Shown: positions 6,411-14,394, numbered from the stretch's first letter. The stretch is 15,644 bases of DNA from an uncultured Bacilli bacterium (GCA_934132915.1 CAKPAK010000039.1:1-15644); one strand, 5' to 3'. Made by a program: numbers and translations. Notes: generated from the sequence alone by a model not told the origin.

Positions 6411-6480
6411 AAAGAGATAGTGGTACTAATTCAACTTAGGGTTTAGTCTATTCAACTATCTCTTTCTTGTTTTTTTTCTT
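6411..6480 (+). terminator. Intrinsic terminator of the DUF362 gene, with unusually long loop
   Basis: AAAGAGATAGT (6411-6421) pairs perfectly with ACTATCTCTTT (6455-6465), followed by a long T-rich tract. The loop is 33 bases and contains a smaller ACTAA/TTAGT stem and two direct copies of ATTCAACT (6429-6436, 6450-6457). Confidence 0.85.
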
Positions 6481-6495
6481 TTTTTATTTTATGAT
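6467..6495 (+). promoter_or_regulatory. Probable promoter of the sulfotransferase gene
   Basis: TTGTTT (6467-6472), a 17-base spacer and TATGAT (6490-6495). It overlaps the T tract of the preceding terminator; transcription would start near 6502, giving a leader of only about 17 bases. Confidence 0.6.
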
Positions 6496-6518
6496 TTACT
6501 TGAAGAGGAGATGATTAT

Positions 6519-8492
6519 ATGATGAAGAGAAAGAAAAATAAAGTTATTGGACTGAGTATTGTTTTGATTCTTTTGGTTTTTACTTGTCTTTATTTAAAAT
6601 TTGATGAGGATAATCAAAATTATGTTGCGGTAGATGAGGTTAGTAGTTTGATTGAAAAGCAAGAAGAGTTAGAGAGGCAGTTTAAAATTAAGGGGTATAC
6701 GATTGATCAGCCTAATGTGGTGATTGATCCTTATGGGAATTCTCCACTGACAGCACTTATTTTATTTGAGACTTCAAGTGAGGTTTCTGTAAAAGTTACT
6801 GTCGAGGGAAAGGATGAACTTAGTACTTTTTCTCATACTTTTGAAAAAACAAAAGAACATTATTTGCCTATTTATGGATTGTATGCGGGGGAAGATAATC
6901 GTGTTTTGGTTGAGTATAGAGAAGGGAATAAAGAGATTAGGAAAGAGGTTTTGATTCAAACAAAAGAATTACCGGATAATTTTGTTTTGCCTACTTCGGT
7001 TTATGCGGATAAAAGTAAGTTAGGGAATGAATTATATTTTTATACGCCATCTAGTACGGGGTATACTTGTGCTTATGATGTTAATGGGGATGTTCGATGG
7101 TATTTGTCTAATTATGCTTTGTGGAAAGTAGATAGGCTAAAAAATGGAAATTTACTTTTAAGTACTGAAAGACTGATTAATAACCCTTATTATATGACTG
7201 GTTTATATGAGATGAATTTGCTAGGGAAAGTTATTGTAGAGTATAGTTTAAAAGGGGGATATCATCATGATTATTATGAGATGGAGAATGGGAATCTTTT
7301 GGTTGCTAGTGATGATTTTTATAATGATGATGGTACGGTTGAAGATTATATTGTGGAACTTGACCGAAAGACGGGAGAGATTGTTCGAAAATTTGATTTA
7401 AAAGATGTTTTAAAGATGACAGATGGAAAGAGTGAGAACTGGAGTGCTTATGATTGGTTTCATAATAATTCGGTTTGGTATGATAAGAAGAGTAATTCTA
7501 TTACCTTATCGGGTAGGCATCAAGATGCAGTAATTAATATTGATTACGATACAGGAAAATTAAACTGGATTATTGGGGATTCAACAAATTGGAGTCCGGA
7601 ATATCAAAAGTATTTCTTTAAACCAGTGGATGGGACTAATTTTGAATGGCAATGGAGTCAACATGCAGCGATGATTACGCCTGAGGGGTATGTCTTTCTT
7701 TTTGATAATGGAAATAATAAATCAAAGAATAAAGATGCGTATGTTGATGCTACAAATAGTTATTCAAGAGGAGTTATGTATCGGATTGATACGAAAAAGA
7801 TGACGATTGAACAGGTATTTGAATATGGTAAAGAAAGAGGGGCTTCCTTTTATTCTCCTTATATTTCTGATGTGGATTATTTAGGGAGTAATCATTATAT
7901 TATTCATTCAGGAGGAATCGTTTATGTAGATGGAAAAAATTCTAATCAACCGGCGGGATTTTCTAAGAATACGACACTGGTTAGTGATACGGTAGAACTT
8001 ATGGATGGAAATGTTATTTTTGAACTTAAGTTGCCAACGAATAATTACCGAGTAGAGAAGATGGCATTATATCAAGATAAAGAGACTGTTTATTTAGGAA
8101 GTGTAAAAAGAGTTGGTAGTTTAGGAAAGACAACGATTGGTAAAACAGAGATAACTCCAGTGGTTCACGGTGTTTCTGTTGATAAAGAGTATGATGCGCA
8201 TGCGATAAAATTTTCTAAGGAAATTGATCGGTTGGTTTTTACGGGTACTTTTAAGAAGGGGACTGATGTTGAGGTTATTTTATATCAGAAAATGCGGAGT
8301 TATTCTTATCCAATTAGTATTAGTAAAAAACCATATACGGCTTTATGTGTAGATGTATTTAGCGAGGAAGAGACGGCGAAGGGACTTACGGTTACGAGGT
8401 ATATTAATGCAGAGTCTCTTAGTGGTAAATATGCGATTTATTTAAAAATCGATGGAAAAATTTATAATACGGGTGAGTATGTTCGGTTTTGA
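6519..8492 (+). CDS. Membrane-anchored arylsulfotransferase (AssT family)
   Basis: AssT enzymes move a sulfuryl group from a phenolic sulfate ester to another phenol through a sulfo-histidine intermediate, outside the cytoplasmic membrane. The 657-aa product has one N-terminal hydrophobic segment (residues 9-26, VIGLSIVLILLVFTCLYL) after a Lys-rich start. That points to a signal anchor; VFTC is a poor lipobox. An N-terminal beta domain (about 60-150) and a six-bladed propeller region (about 160-520) follow, then a C-terminal beta extension. The key residues known from E. coli AssT have counterparts: the YHHD histidines (249/250), DWFHNNS (H315, N317), SGRHQ (R333) and QWSQHAAM (H382). H315 and R333 are 18 apart, as are H356 and R374 in E. 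coli. The start has GAGGAG 8 bases upstream. No disulfide-forming partner genes (DsbL/DsbI) lie nearby. It forms a single-gene unit. Confidence 0.9.
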   Translation: MMKRKKNKVIGLSIVLILLVFTCLYLKFDEDNQNYVAVDEVSSLIEKQEELERQFKIKGYTIDQPNVVIDPYGNSPLTALILFETSSEVSVKVTVEGKDELSTFSHTFEKTKEHYLPIYGLYAGEDNRVLVEYREGNKEIRKEVLIQTKELPDNFVLPTSVYADKSKLGNELYFYTPSSTGYTCAYDVNGDVRWYLSNYALWKVDRLKNGNLLLSTERLINNPYYMTGLYEMNLLGKVIVEYSLKGGYHHDYYEMENGNLLVASDDFYNDDGTVEDYIVELDRKTGEIVRKFDLKDVLKMTDGKSENWSAYDWFHNNSVWYDKKSNSITLSGRHQDAVINIDYDTGKLNWIIGDSTNWSPEYQKYFFKPVDGTNFEWQWSQHAAMITPEGYVFLFDNGNNKSKNKDAYVDATNSYSRGVMYRIDTKKMTIEQVFEYGKERGASFYSPYISDVDYLGSNHYIIHSGGIVYVDGKNSNQPAGFSKNTTLVSDTVELMDGNVIFELKLPTNNYRVEKMALYQDKETVYLGSVKRVGSLGKTTIGKTEITPVVHGVSVDKEYDAHAIKFSKEIDRLVFTGTFKKGTDVEVILYQKMRSYSYPISISKKPYTALCVDVFSEEETAKGLTVTRYINAESLSGKYAIYLKIDGKIYNTGEYVRF

Positions 8493-8569
8493 TAGATAAA
8501 ATACTGATTTCTTTTTTCTATTATTGATTTTAAAGTTTTTTGGATAAAATAAAGGTTTATTTTGGGAAT

Positions 8570-8598
8570 GAGAACTTCATCGAGGGGTTCTCTTTTTT
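8570..8598 (+). terminator. Intrinsic terminator of the sulfotransferase gene
   Basis: GAGAACTTC (8570-8578) pairs with GGGGTTCTC (8584-8592) around a 5-base loop, with two G-U pairs, followed by six Ts. The bases between the gene end (8492) and this hairpin, and from 8599 to the rimP promoter at 8685, show nothing else I can support. Confidence 0.85.
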
Positions 8599-8684
8599 GT
8601 ACAGTCAAACCAATTTTATACTATCTTACTTTTTCTCTATCTGTAATTTTGCTGATTTTTAAGTATTATCATGAAAAAAAAGTG

Positions 8685-8713
8685 TTGTTGGATTGGAATT
8701 ATTATGCTATAAT
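8685..8713 (+). promoter_or_regulatory. Promoter of the rimP-nusA-rnpM-infB operon
   Basis: TTGTTG (8685-8690), a 17-base spacer ending in TGC, then TATAAT (8708-8713): a strong SigA promoter with extended -10. The expected start is near 8720, giving a leader of about 60 bases that holds a hairpin. Confidence 0.85.
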
Positions 8714-8728
8714 AGGGTTATCTTGATG

Positions 8729-8758
8729 AAAAAGTGGCCTCTTGGAAGTCCACTTTTT
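8729..8758 (+). promoter_or_regulatory. Leader hairpin before rimP, possible attenuator
   Basis: AAAAAGTGG (8729-8737) pairs perfectly with CCACTTTTT (8750-8758) around a 12-base loop. The 3' side ends in a T run, so it resembles a weak intrinsic terminator between promoter and first gene. In B. subtilis, NusA has been reported to autoregulate this same operon through a NusA-dependent terminator in the leader; a similar role here is inference. Confidence 0.6.
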
Positions 8759-8778
8759 ATCTTATGTAGGAGGGATTT

Positions 8779-9027
8779 ATGATCGAAAAACAGGTAAGAG
8801 AATTAATTGAGGGTCCTATTCAAGAGATGGGAATTGATGTGGATAATGTTGAATATGTTAAGGAAGGAAGTAATTATTTTTTGAGGATAACGATTGATCG
8901 GGCACAGCCGATTGATGTGGATACTTGCGTGGAAGTAACGCATGTTGTGAATCCAATTTTGGATGAGGCAGATATCATAAAAGATAGTTATATTTTAGAT
9001 ATATCTTCAAAAGAGAAAGGTGATTAA
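8779..9027 (+). CDS. rimP: Ribosome maturation factor RimP, N-terminal domain only
   Basis: RimP assists late maturation of the 30S subunit. The 82-aa product matches the RimP N-terminal alpha/beta domain: VRELIEGPIQEMGIDVDNVEYVKEGSNYFLRITID, then DVDTCVEVTHVVNPILDEADIIKDSYILDISS. The usual family length is about 150 aa, with a conserved SSPGxxRPL link and an SH3-like C-terminal domain. Both are missing: after DISS the frame continues KEKGD and stops, and the ribosome binding site of nusA overlaps these last codons. There is no space for the second domain and no frameshift remnant. The start has a strong AGGAGGG site. It is the first gene of the operon, directly before nusA as is usual. Confidence 0.88.
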   Translation: MIEKQVRELIEGPIQEMGIDVDNVEYVKEGSNYFLRITIDRAQPIDVDTCVEVTHVVNPILDEADIIKDSYILDISSKEKGD

Positions 9028-9030
9028 AAG

Positions 9031-10305
9031 ATGAATAAGAAACAGATGAAAGAATTTATGAAAGCACTAAATGCGATTGTTGAAGAGAAAGGAATTGATA
9101 AGTCTATCGTTGTTGAAGCAATGGAACAAGCAATGGCAGCGGCTTATAAGAAAAAGGGAGGACCGGCAAGATGCGTTGTTAATCCAGAAACGGGAGAAAT
9201 TAAATTGTTTTCCGTTCGAACGGTTGTGGATGATGAGAATTTTAGAGATGAGAAGAGTCAAATTCCACTTTCTCTTGCAAAAACGCGGGTTCCCGATATT
9301 GAAATTGGAGAGACGATTGAGGATGCTGTAGAGATGACTGATTTTGGTCGCGTTGCTGCTGGTACGGCAAAGCAGGTTGTTGTTCAAAGAATGAAAGAAG
9401 CCGAAAAAGATTTGATTGTTAAAGAACTTGGGGATAAGCAGGATGAATTAGTTGTAGGTACTCTTGCTAGGGAAGATGCAAAGACTTATTATGTTGATTT
9501 GGGAAAGACTTTTGGTCTTTTACCTAAAGATGAGATTATTCCTGGCGAAAAGTTAGAGATGGGTTCACAAGTGAGAGCTTATGTGTCTAAGTTAGAGATT
9601 GGAACAAAGGGAGTATTTATTCTACTTTCAAGAACACATTATGGCTTTTTAAAAAGACTTTTAGAGTTAGAGATTCCTGAGGTAAGTAGTGGGGAAGTTA
9701 TTCTTTACTCTGTTGCAAGAGAGGCTGGCGTTAGAAGTAAAATTGCTGTTTATAGTGAGGAAGAAAATATTGAGCCAATTGGTTGTATTATTGGTGCTGG
9801 TGGCAGTCGTATTAATCGGGTATTAAAGCAAATTGGTCATGAAAAGATTGATGTTGTCTTATATGATAAGAATCCGATTCAATTTATCAAGAATGCTTTA
9901 AGTCCAGCTCGTGATGTGGAAGTATTTATTAAAGATTATAAAAAGAAAGAGGCTATTGCGATTGCTAATCAAGATAATTTGTCTTTAGCGATTGGAAAGA
10001 AGGGACAAAATGTCAAGTTGGCTTCTCGGCTTACACATTATAAGATTGAAGTTAAGGGATATGATGATGTCAATATTAATGAGTATCGTGAGGCATATGG
10101 TAGTTTTAATTATCTAGAGGAAGAGAAAAAAGAAGAAGATACTTTGAAGGAGAATGTTTTAGAGGAAAATACTTCTGTAGAAGAGGTGCCTTTAGAGGAA
10201 AATACTTCTGGAGAAGATACTTCATCTTTAGAAAGTGATGGGAAAGAGACTCTTGATGATATGGTGAAAGTAGAGGATAATCATGAAGAAAGTGCCAATG
10301 CGTAA
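9031..10305 (+). CDS. nusA: Transcription termination/antitermination protein NusA
   Basis: NusA binds RNA polymerase and RNA and controls pausing, termination and antitermination. The 424-aa product has the N-terminal polymerase-binding domain (1 to about 130; FGRVAAGTAKQVVVQRMKEAE), an S1 domain (about 134-200), KH1 (about 204-280, with GAGGSRIN near 254) and KH2 (about 285-346, with LAIGKKGQNVKLASRL near 318). A long acidic tail (about 360-424) follows, rich in Glu, Asp, Ser and Thr. The core is a standard Firmicute NusA, and the tail makes it about 50 residues longer than the B. subtilis protein. AAAGGTGA 7 bases before the ATG is the ribosome binding site and lies in the end of rimP. The gene overlaps rnpM by 23 bases. 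Confidence 0.97.
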   Translation: MNKKQMKEFMKALNAIVEEKGIDKSIVVEAMEQAMAAAYKKKGGPARCVVNPETGEIKLFSVRTVVDDENFRDEKSQIPLSLAKTRVPDIEIGETIEDAVEMTDFGRVAAGTAKQVVVQRMKEAEKDLIVKELGDKQDELVVGTLAREDAKTYYVDLGKTFGLLPKDEIIPGEKLEMGSQVRAYVSKLEIGTKGVFILLSRTHYGFLKRLLELEIPEVSSGEVILYSVAREAGVRSKIAVYSEEENIEPIGCIIGAGGSRINRVLKQIGHEKIDVVLYDKNPIQFIKNALSPARDVEVFIKDYKKKEAIAIANQDNLSLAIGKKGQNVKLASRLTHYKIEVKGYDDVNINEYREAYGSFNYLEEEKKEEDTLKENVLEENTSVEEVPLEENTSGEDTSSLESDGKETLDDMVKVEDNHEESANA

Positions 10306-10534
10306 ATGTGTTGTTACAGGAGAAATTTTAGAAAAGAACAAGTTAATTCGTGTGGTTCGGACAAAAGAGGGAGAAGTATTTGTTGATCCAACAGGAAAGA
10401 TGAATGGCAGAGGAGCTTATTTAAAGCGAGATATTGATGTCATAAATCGTTGTAAAAAGAATAAAATATTAGATAGAAGGCTAGAGGTTAATGTGCCAGA
10501 GGATATTTATGAGGAGTTAGTCATGAAAATATAA
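10283..10534 (+). CDS. rnpM: RnpM/YlxR family RNA-binding protein
   Basis: The 83-aa protein is a complete YlxR (DUF448) family member: MRKCVVTGEILEKNKLIRVVRTKEGEVFVDPTGKMNGRGAYL. The N-terminal CVVTG and the GRGAYL motif are hallmarks. B. subtilis YlxR has been shown to bind and modulate RNase P, hence RnpM. The start overlaps the end of nusA by 23 bases, with AGAGGAT as its ribosome binding site inside nusA, so translation of the two is probably coupled. In bacilli the next gene is usually ylxQ (an L7Ae-like protein). Here infB follows at once, its ribosome binding site starting 4 bases after the stop. Confidence 0.95.
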   Translation: MKKVPMRKCVVTGEILEKNKLIRVVRTKEGEVFVDPTGKMNGRGAYLKRDIDVINRCKKNKILDRRLEVNVPEDIYEELVMKI

Positions 10535-10551
10535 TATTGGAGGTGATGCTC

Positions 10552-12681
10552 ATGATGAGTGTATTAGAATATGCAGGAGATGTTCAATTAGAGGTAAGTG
10601 TAATTTTAGAAATGTGTCGACGTCTTGGCATTTCTGCTTTGGGTGAGGCAGATATGTTAGATGATGATGCGATTATTCTTCTTGATAATGAGATAGAAAA
10701 GATGGATAATCGTGAAGGTGTTTTAGAGAGTGAGGATGTTTCTTTAACTGAAGAAGAAATGGAAGATACAAGTTCTTTAGAGAGTGGGAAAAATACTTCA
10801 AAAGCATTTTCTAAAAAGAATCAGAATCGAGATAAGAATAAGATGATTCAGAGGAAGAAGAATGATTTTAAGCAAAAGAGAAAAGAAATGTATAAGCATA
10901 AAGATAAGTTAAAATCTAATTCTTTTGAAATGGGAGAAGATACTGTTTTATATAAAGAAGGAATGACGGTAGGTGAGTTTGCTGGTGTTCTTCAAGTAGG
11001 AGCTGGAGAAGTGATTAAGAAACTGATGGCTCTTGGGGTGATGATGAATTTAAATCAAGTAATTGATTTTGATACGGCTTCTATTATTAGTAGTGATATG
11101 GGAAAGACTTTGAAGAGAGAAGAGACTACGGATGAGGCAAATTTTGAGGAATTAGAAATTCAAGATTTGGAAGAAGATTTGGTGAAAAGACCTCCGGTTG
11201 TTACGATTATGGGACATGTTGACCATGGAAAAACAACGCTTCTTGATACAATTCGAAAATCGAATGTGGTTTTAGGAGAGGCTGGAGGAATTACGCAGGC
11301 GATTGGTGCTTATCAGATTACTTATCAAGGGAATAAAATTACTTTTATTGATACACCTGGACATGCCGCATTTACTGAAATGCGGGCTAGAGGAGCAAGT
11401 GTTACCGATATTGTTATTATTATTGTTGCTGCTGATGACGGAGTTATGCCGCAAACAAGAGAGGCTATCGATCATGCTAAGGCAGCTGGTGTTCCTATTA
11501 TTGTTGCAATAAATAAGATGGATAAGCCAGGAGCAAATCCTGAGCGCGTAATGACCGAGATGGCCGAGGCTGGTGTTATTCCGGATACTTGGGGTGGAGA
11601 TGTGATGTTTGTCAATATTTCTGCCATGACCGGTATGGGAATTGATGATTTATTAGATAGAATTCTTTTAATTAGTGAACTGGAAAATTATCAGGCCAAT
11701 CCTAATCGTTATGCTAGTGGTACCGTTATTGAATCCAAGATGGATAAGAATTTAGGTGTTGTTAGTACCTTACTTATTCAAAATGGAACTTTACGTTTAG
11801 GAGATGCCATTGTGGTTGGTACGATTGCAGGAAGAGTTAGAACGTTAAAGAACGATTTAGATGAGTCTCTTGTGCAAGCAGAGCCTAGTATGCCGGTTAC
11901 GATTACAGGCCTTAGTGAAAGTCCTTCGGCTGGAGATAAGTTTATGGTATTTGATACGGAAAAGAAGGCTAAGGCGATTGCAAGTGAAAGAGCGCTTAAA
12001 TTGAAAAATCAAAATTTAACCACAACTAAGGCCGTTTCTTTAGATGATTTATTTCAGCAAATTCATGAAGGGGCTAAAGAGGTTAATGTTATTTTAAAAG
12101 CAGACGTTAAAGGTAGTGAAGAAGCGGTTAAGAATTCTTTATTAAAGTTAGATGTTGAGGGTGTTAAGATTAATATTATTAGAAGTGGAATTGGAACGGT
12201 TTCTCCGACCGATATTTCTTTAGCATCTGCTAGTAATGCGATTATTTTAGGATTTAATATCAGGCCAGATAATAAAACGATGGATTTTGCGAAAGAAAGA
12301 AATGTCGATATTCGTCTTTATAATATCATTTATCAACTTGTAGAAGAAGTAGAAGCTGCTATGCGTGGAAAGTTAGAACCAATCTTTGAAGAAAATATTT
12401 TGGGTAGTGCGGAAGTTAGAAAATTATTTAAATTTTCAAAAGTTGGGACAATTGCTGGTTCGATGGTGATTACGGGAATTGTTCGACGAGATGCTAAGGC
12501 TAGAGTTATTCGTGATGGTGTTATTATTTATGATGGAGCGATTAATACGATAGCCCGAGAAAAGGATCAAGTAAAAGAAGTCAAAAGTGGCATTGAGTGT
12601 GGAATTACGATAGAAAACTTTAATGATATTAAACCAGGAGATATTATTGAGGCTTATGAAATCGTTGAGAAGAAAAGATAA
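10552..12681 (+). CDS. infB: Translation initiation factor IF-2
   Basis: IF-2 is the GTPase that brings fMet-tRNA to the 30S subunit and joins the subunits. The 709-aa product has a divergent N-terminal IF2_N-like segment (about 1-45, [23 protein letters not shown]). Next come an acidic and then strongly basic linker (about 50-125), a clear IF2_N repeat (about 130-180, [25 protein letters not shown]) and the G domain. The G motifs are GHVDHGKTT (from about 221), [21 protein letters not shown] (from about 267), NKMDK (about 321) and SAMTG (about 356). Domains II, III and IV follow to the C-terminus. In [10 protein letters not shown] an Ala replaces the common His. I chose ATG 10552 because GGAGGTG (10539-10545) is 6 bases upstream; ATG 10555 is also possible. 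The operon ends here; rbfA, usual next, is absent. Confidence 0.97.
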   Translation: MMSVLEYAGDVQLEVSVILEMCRRLGISALGEADMLDDDAIILLDNEIEKMDNREGVLESEDVSLTEEEMEDTSSLESGKNTSKAFSKKNQNRDKNKMIQRKKNDFKQKRKEMYKHKDKLKSNSFEMGEDTVLYKEGMTVGEFAGVLQVGAGEVIKKLMALGVMMNLNQVIDFDTASIISSDMGKTLKREETTDEANFEELEIQDLEEDLVKRPPVVTIMGHVDHGKTTLLDTIRKSNVVLGEAGGITQAIGAYQITYQGNKITFIDTPGHAAFTEMRARGASVTDIVIIIVAADDGVMPQTREAIDHAKAAGVPIIVAINKMDKPGANPERVMTEMAEAGVIPDTWGGDVMFVNISAMTGMGIDDLLDRILLISELENYQANPNRYASGTVIESKMDKNLGVVSTLLIQNGTLRLGDAIVVGTIAGRVRTLKNDLDESLVQAEPSMPVTITGLSESPSAGDKFMVFDTEKKAKAIASERALKLKNQNLTTTKAVSLDDLFQQIHEGAKEVNVILKADVKGSEEAVKNSLLKLDVEGVKINIIRSGIGTVSPTDISLASASNAIILGFNIRPDNKTMDFAKERNVDIRLYNIIYQLVEEVEAAMRGKLEPIFEENILGSAEVRKLFKFSKVGTIAGSMVITGIVRRDAKARVIRDGVIIYDGAINTIAREKDQVKEVKSGIECGITIENFNDIKPGDIIEAYEIVEKKR

Positions 12682-12687
12682 TGAGAT

Positions 12688-12729
12688 AATACTTTGTAAG
12701 AGAAAAGCTCTTATGAAGTATTTTTTTTT
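12688..12729 (+). terminator. Intrinsic terminator of the rimP-infB operon
   Basis: AATACTT (12688-12694) pairs with AAGTATT (12716-12722), and an inner stem TAAGAG (12697-12702) pairs with CTCTTA (12708-12713); a TG/TG internal loop separates them. The stem runs into nine Ts. Confidence 0.9.
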
Positions 12730-12755
12730 GTATTTTAAACGAGATGTGTTATACT
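12728..12755 (+). promoter_or_regulatory. Promoter of the 168-aa / glycosidase unit
   Basis: TTGTAT (12728-12733), a 16-base spacer ending in TGT, and TATACT (12750-12755), an extended -10 promoter. It begins in the T tract of the infB terminator. Confidence 0.7.
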
Positions 12756-12787
12756 ATTAGTAAATAGAGTAAGGAGTTTAGGAAGAG

Positions 12788-13294
12788 ATGAAAAAAAGAT
12801 GGATAATTGGGGGAATACTGTTGGTTGTTTTTGGTGGTTGTGCTTTTTTTGGTTGGAAAAATGTGCAAAAATCTAGAGAAGGGTTAAAAAAAAGGGAGGG
12901 AGAGATTGAAAATACTTATCAAGAATTTACTCAAAATATTTCTTCTTATAATGAGAAAAAGAAGGAAATTACTGGGTATTTAGAGAGTTATTATGAGGAG
13001 AAGTTTAAGGAGGAATATGCTCGTATTTATACTTTGTATGAAGAGGCGGATAAGATAGTTTCTGGTACTAAAGAAGAGAGTGAGGAGTTAGATAAAAATT
13101 GTAGAGATTATGTTTCATTAAAGTCTTCGGTTAATTCGATTTGTTCTAACTATGCTAGTACTTATCAGAAATTATTAGAAGTTTACCAGGGAGATATTGC
13201 TGCTTTTAATGAGATTGTTTCTTTATATAATGAATCTGCTACAGATAAGGTTAAATTGTTTTCTTCTAAAGTTATGATGGAGGAAGAGAAATGA
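12788..13294 (+). CDS. Small membrane-anchored helical protein, function unknown
   Basis: The 168-aa product starts with KKR and a hydrophobic segment (about residues 5-22, WIIGGILLVVFGGCAFFG). FGGC could act as a weak lipobox, so it is a lipoprotein or has a single-span anchor, with the rest outside. The remainder is almost entirely helical, with Glu/Lys/Tyr-rich coiled-coil character and only two further Cys (C105, C119). The arrangement, and the late DIAAFNEIVSLYNESAT segment, faintly recall LemA proteins (DIxxYNxxVxxYN), but the family match is not good enough to name it. AAGGAG (12771-12776) is 11 bases upstream and AGGAAG lies nearer. Its stop overlaps the start of the next gene (ATGA), so the two are translationally coupled and probably act together at the envelope. 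Confidence 0.85.
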   Translation: MKKRWIIGGILLVVFGGCAFFGWKNVQKSREGLKKREGEIENTYQEFTQNISSYNEKKKEITGYLESYYEEKFKEEYARIYTLYEEADKIVSGTKEESEELDKNCRDYVSLKSSVNSICSNYASTYQKLLEVYQGDIAAFNEIVSLYNESATDKVKLFSSKVMMEEEK

Positions 13295-14328
13295 GAAAGT
13301 TAAAAGAGAAAAAAGGGAAAAGAGGGGGAAGAGTAAAGAAAATACTTATTTTTCTTTTTAGTTTTTTGATTGTGATGATTGGGGGAGTTATTTTTTTGTT
13401 GTATGGGCCGATGCCAAAATTTCGCAATTGGTTTGTGACAACTGCAATGACGACGTTGCATCATCAGTATTTGGCTAAGATGTTTTATCGGGAAGAGACT
13501 ATTTTAAAGATATTAGAGGAAAATAAGATTATTGAGCCTACCAGGGATACGGATTTATCGATTATTGATACTAGTAGTATCAAGACTTCTGTATATAAGG
13601 ATAAGTATGAAAAGGAAATTCTTCTTCATCAAGAGGGGGAAGATTATAAGATGATTGAGATATCTGGGAGAGGATATTCTGGTTATTTGGTGGCGATATA
13701 TGATCCGTCTCGGATTAGTGTGGTGACGGCTAAGAATTTTGGTAAAAGTGGGGAATATTTGGTGGATATGGCAAAAGAAAATCAGGCGATTGTTGCGATT
13801 AATGGGGGAGGATTTATTGACGAGAATGGTCTTGGGACTGGGGCTGAGGTATCTGGAATTGTTATTCGGGACTCGAAGATATTAAATTATGGTTCGGGAT
13901 CGGGTTCTTTAATTGGTTTTACGAAAGAAAATAAACTTTATTTGGGAAAGGTAAAAAGTGCAAAGGATGCAATTGATTTGGGGATTCGGGATGCGGTTGA
14001 ATTTGGGCCTTTTTTGATTGTGAATGGGGAAGCGTCAAAGGTTGTTGGGAATGGGGGATATGGAAGACATCCAAGGACGGTTATTGGTCAAAGAAAGGAT
14101 GGGGTTGTTTTATTTTTAGTAATTGACGGGCGAAGAATTGATTGTATTGGTGCTGATATGGATGATTTGATTAGTATTATGTTAAGGTATGGGGCATATA
14201 ATGCGGCGAATTTGGATGGGGGAAATTCTAGTGCTTTGGTGATTCAAAATAAGCTGATTAATCATCCGATTAATTGGGATGAGAGAGAAGAAACAAGGCC
14301 GATTGCGACGGGGTTTATGTTTCGTTAA
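13291..14328 (+). CDS. Membrane-anchored phosphodiester glycosidase domain protein (NAGPA family)
   Basis: The 345-aa protein has a basic N-terminus, one transmembrane segment (about residues 16-42, KKILIFLFSFLIVMIGGVIFLLYGP) and an extracellular C-terminal domain of the phosphodiester glycosidase (NAGPA, PF09992) type. Family marks are VVAINGGGF-like (IVAINGGGFIDENG, about 165-178), GRHPRTVIGQRKDGVVLFLVIDGR (about 259-282) and the end block YGAYNAANLDGGNSSAL (about 305-321), with Asp and Gly residues of the active-site region. Relatives remove GlcNAc or similar sugars from phosphodiester linkages, and in bacteria they sit near exopolysaccharide or wall teichoic acid genes; the substrate here is unknown. 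The start overlaps the previous stop (ATGA), with GGAGGAAG upstream. No polysaccharide genes lie nearby. Confidence 0.9.
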   Translation: MRKLKEKKGKRGGRVKKILIFLFSFLIVMIGGVIFLLYGPMPKFRNWFVTTAMTTLHHQYLAKMFYREETILKILEENKIIEPTRDTDLSIIDTSSIKTSVYKDKYEKEILLHQEGEDYKMIEISGRGYSGYLVAIYDPSRISVVTAKNFGKSGEYLVDMAKENQAIVAINGGGFIDENGLGTGAEVSGIVIRDSKILNYGSGSGSLIGFTKENKLYLGKVKSAKDAIDLGIRDAVEFGPFLIVNGEASKVVGNGGYGRHPRTVIGQRKDGVVLFLVIDGRRIDCIGADMDDLISIMLRYGAYNAANLDGGNSSALVIQNKLINHPINWDEREETRPIATGFMFR

Positions 14329-14367
14329 AAATACTGATGTTTCTTTTTTTCTTTCATATTTTTCTTA

Positions 14368-14394
14368 AAATGAAATATTTGTTCATTTCTTTTT
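14368..14394 (+). terminator. Weak AT-rich terminator after the glycosidase gene
   Basis: AAATGAA (14368-14374) pairs with TTCATTT (14382-14388) around a 7-base loop and is followed by CTTTTT. The stem is AT-rich, so termination may be inefficient. Apart from this and the sepF promoter, the 205-base gap 14329-14533 is AT-rich without other structure I can support. Confidence 0.45.

Noticed and set aside
9067..9387. Antisense frame of 106 codons inside nusA
   Set aside because: It is a shadow of a strongly conserved gene, with no ribosome binding site or family resemblance.
11290..11325. Ala instead of His in the GGITQ(H)IGAY switch region of IF-2
   Set aside because: This position varies among IF-2 proteins and all nucleotide-binding motifs are intact, so it is noted only in the gene entry.
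11303..11512. Alternative frame in the G domain of infB
   Set aside because: It is a Leu-rich shadow frame inside conserved GTPase motifs.
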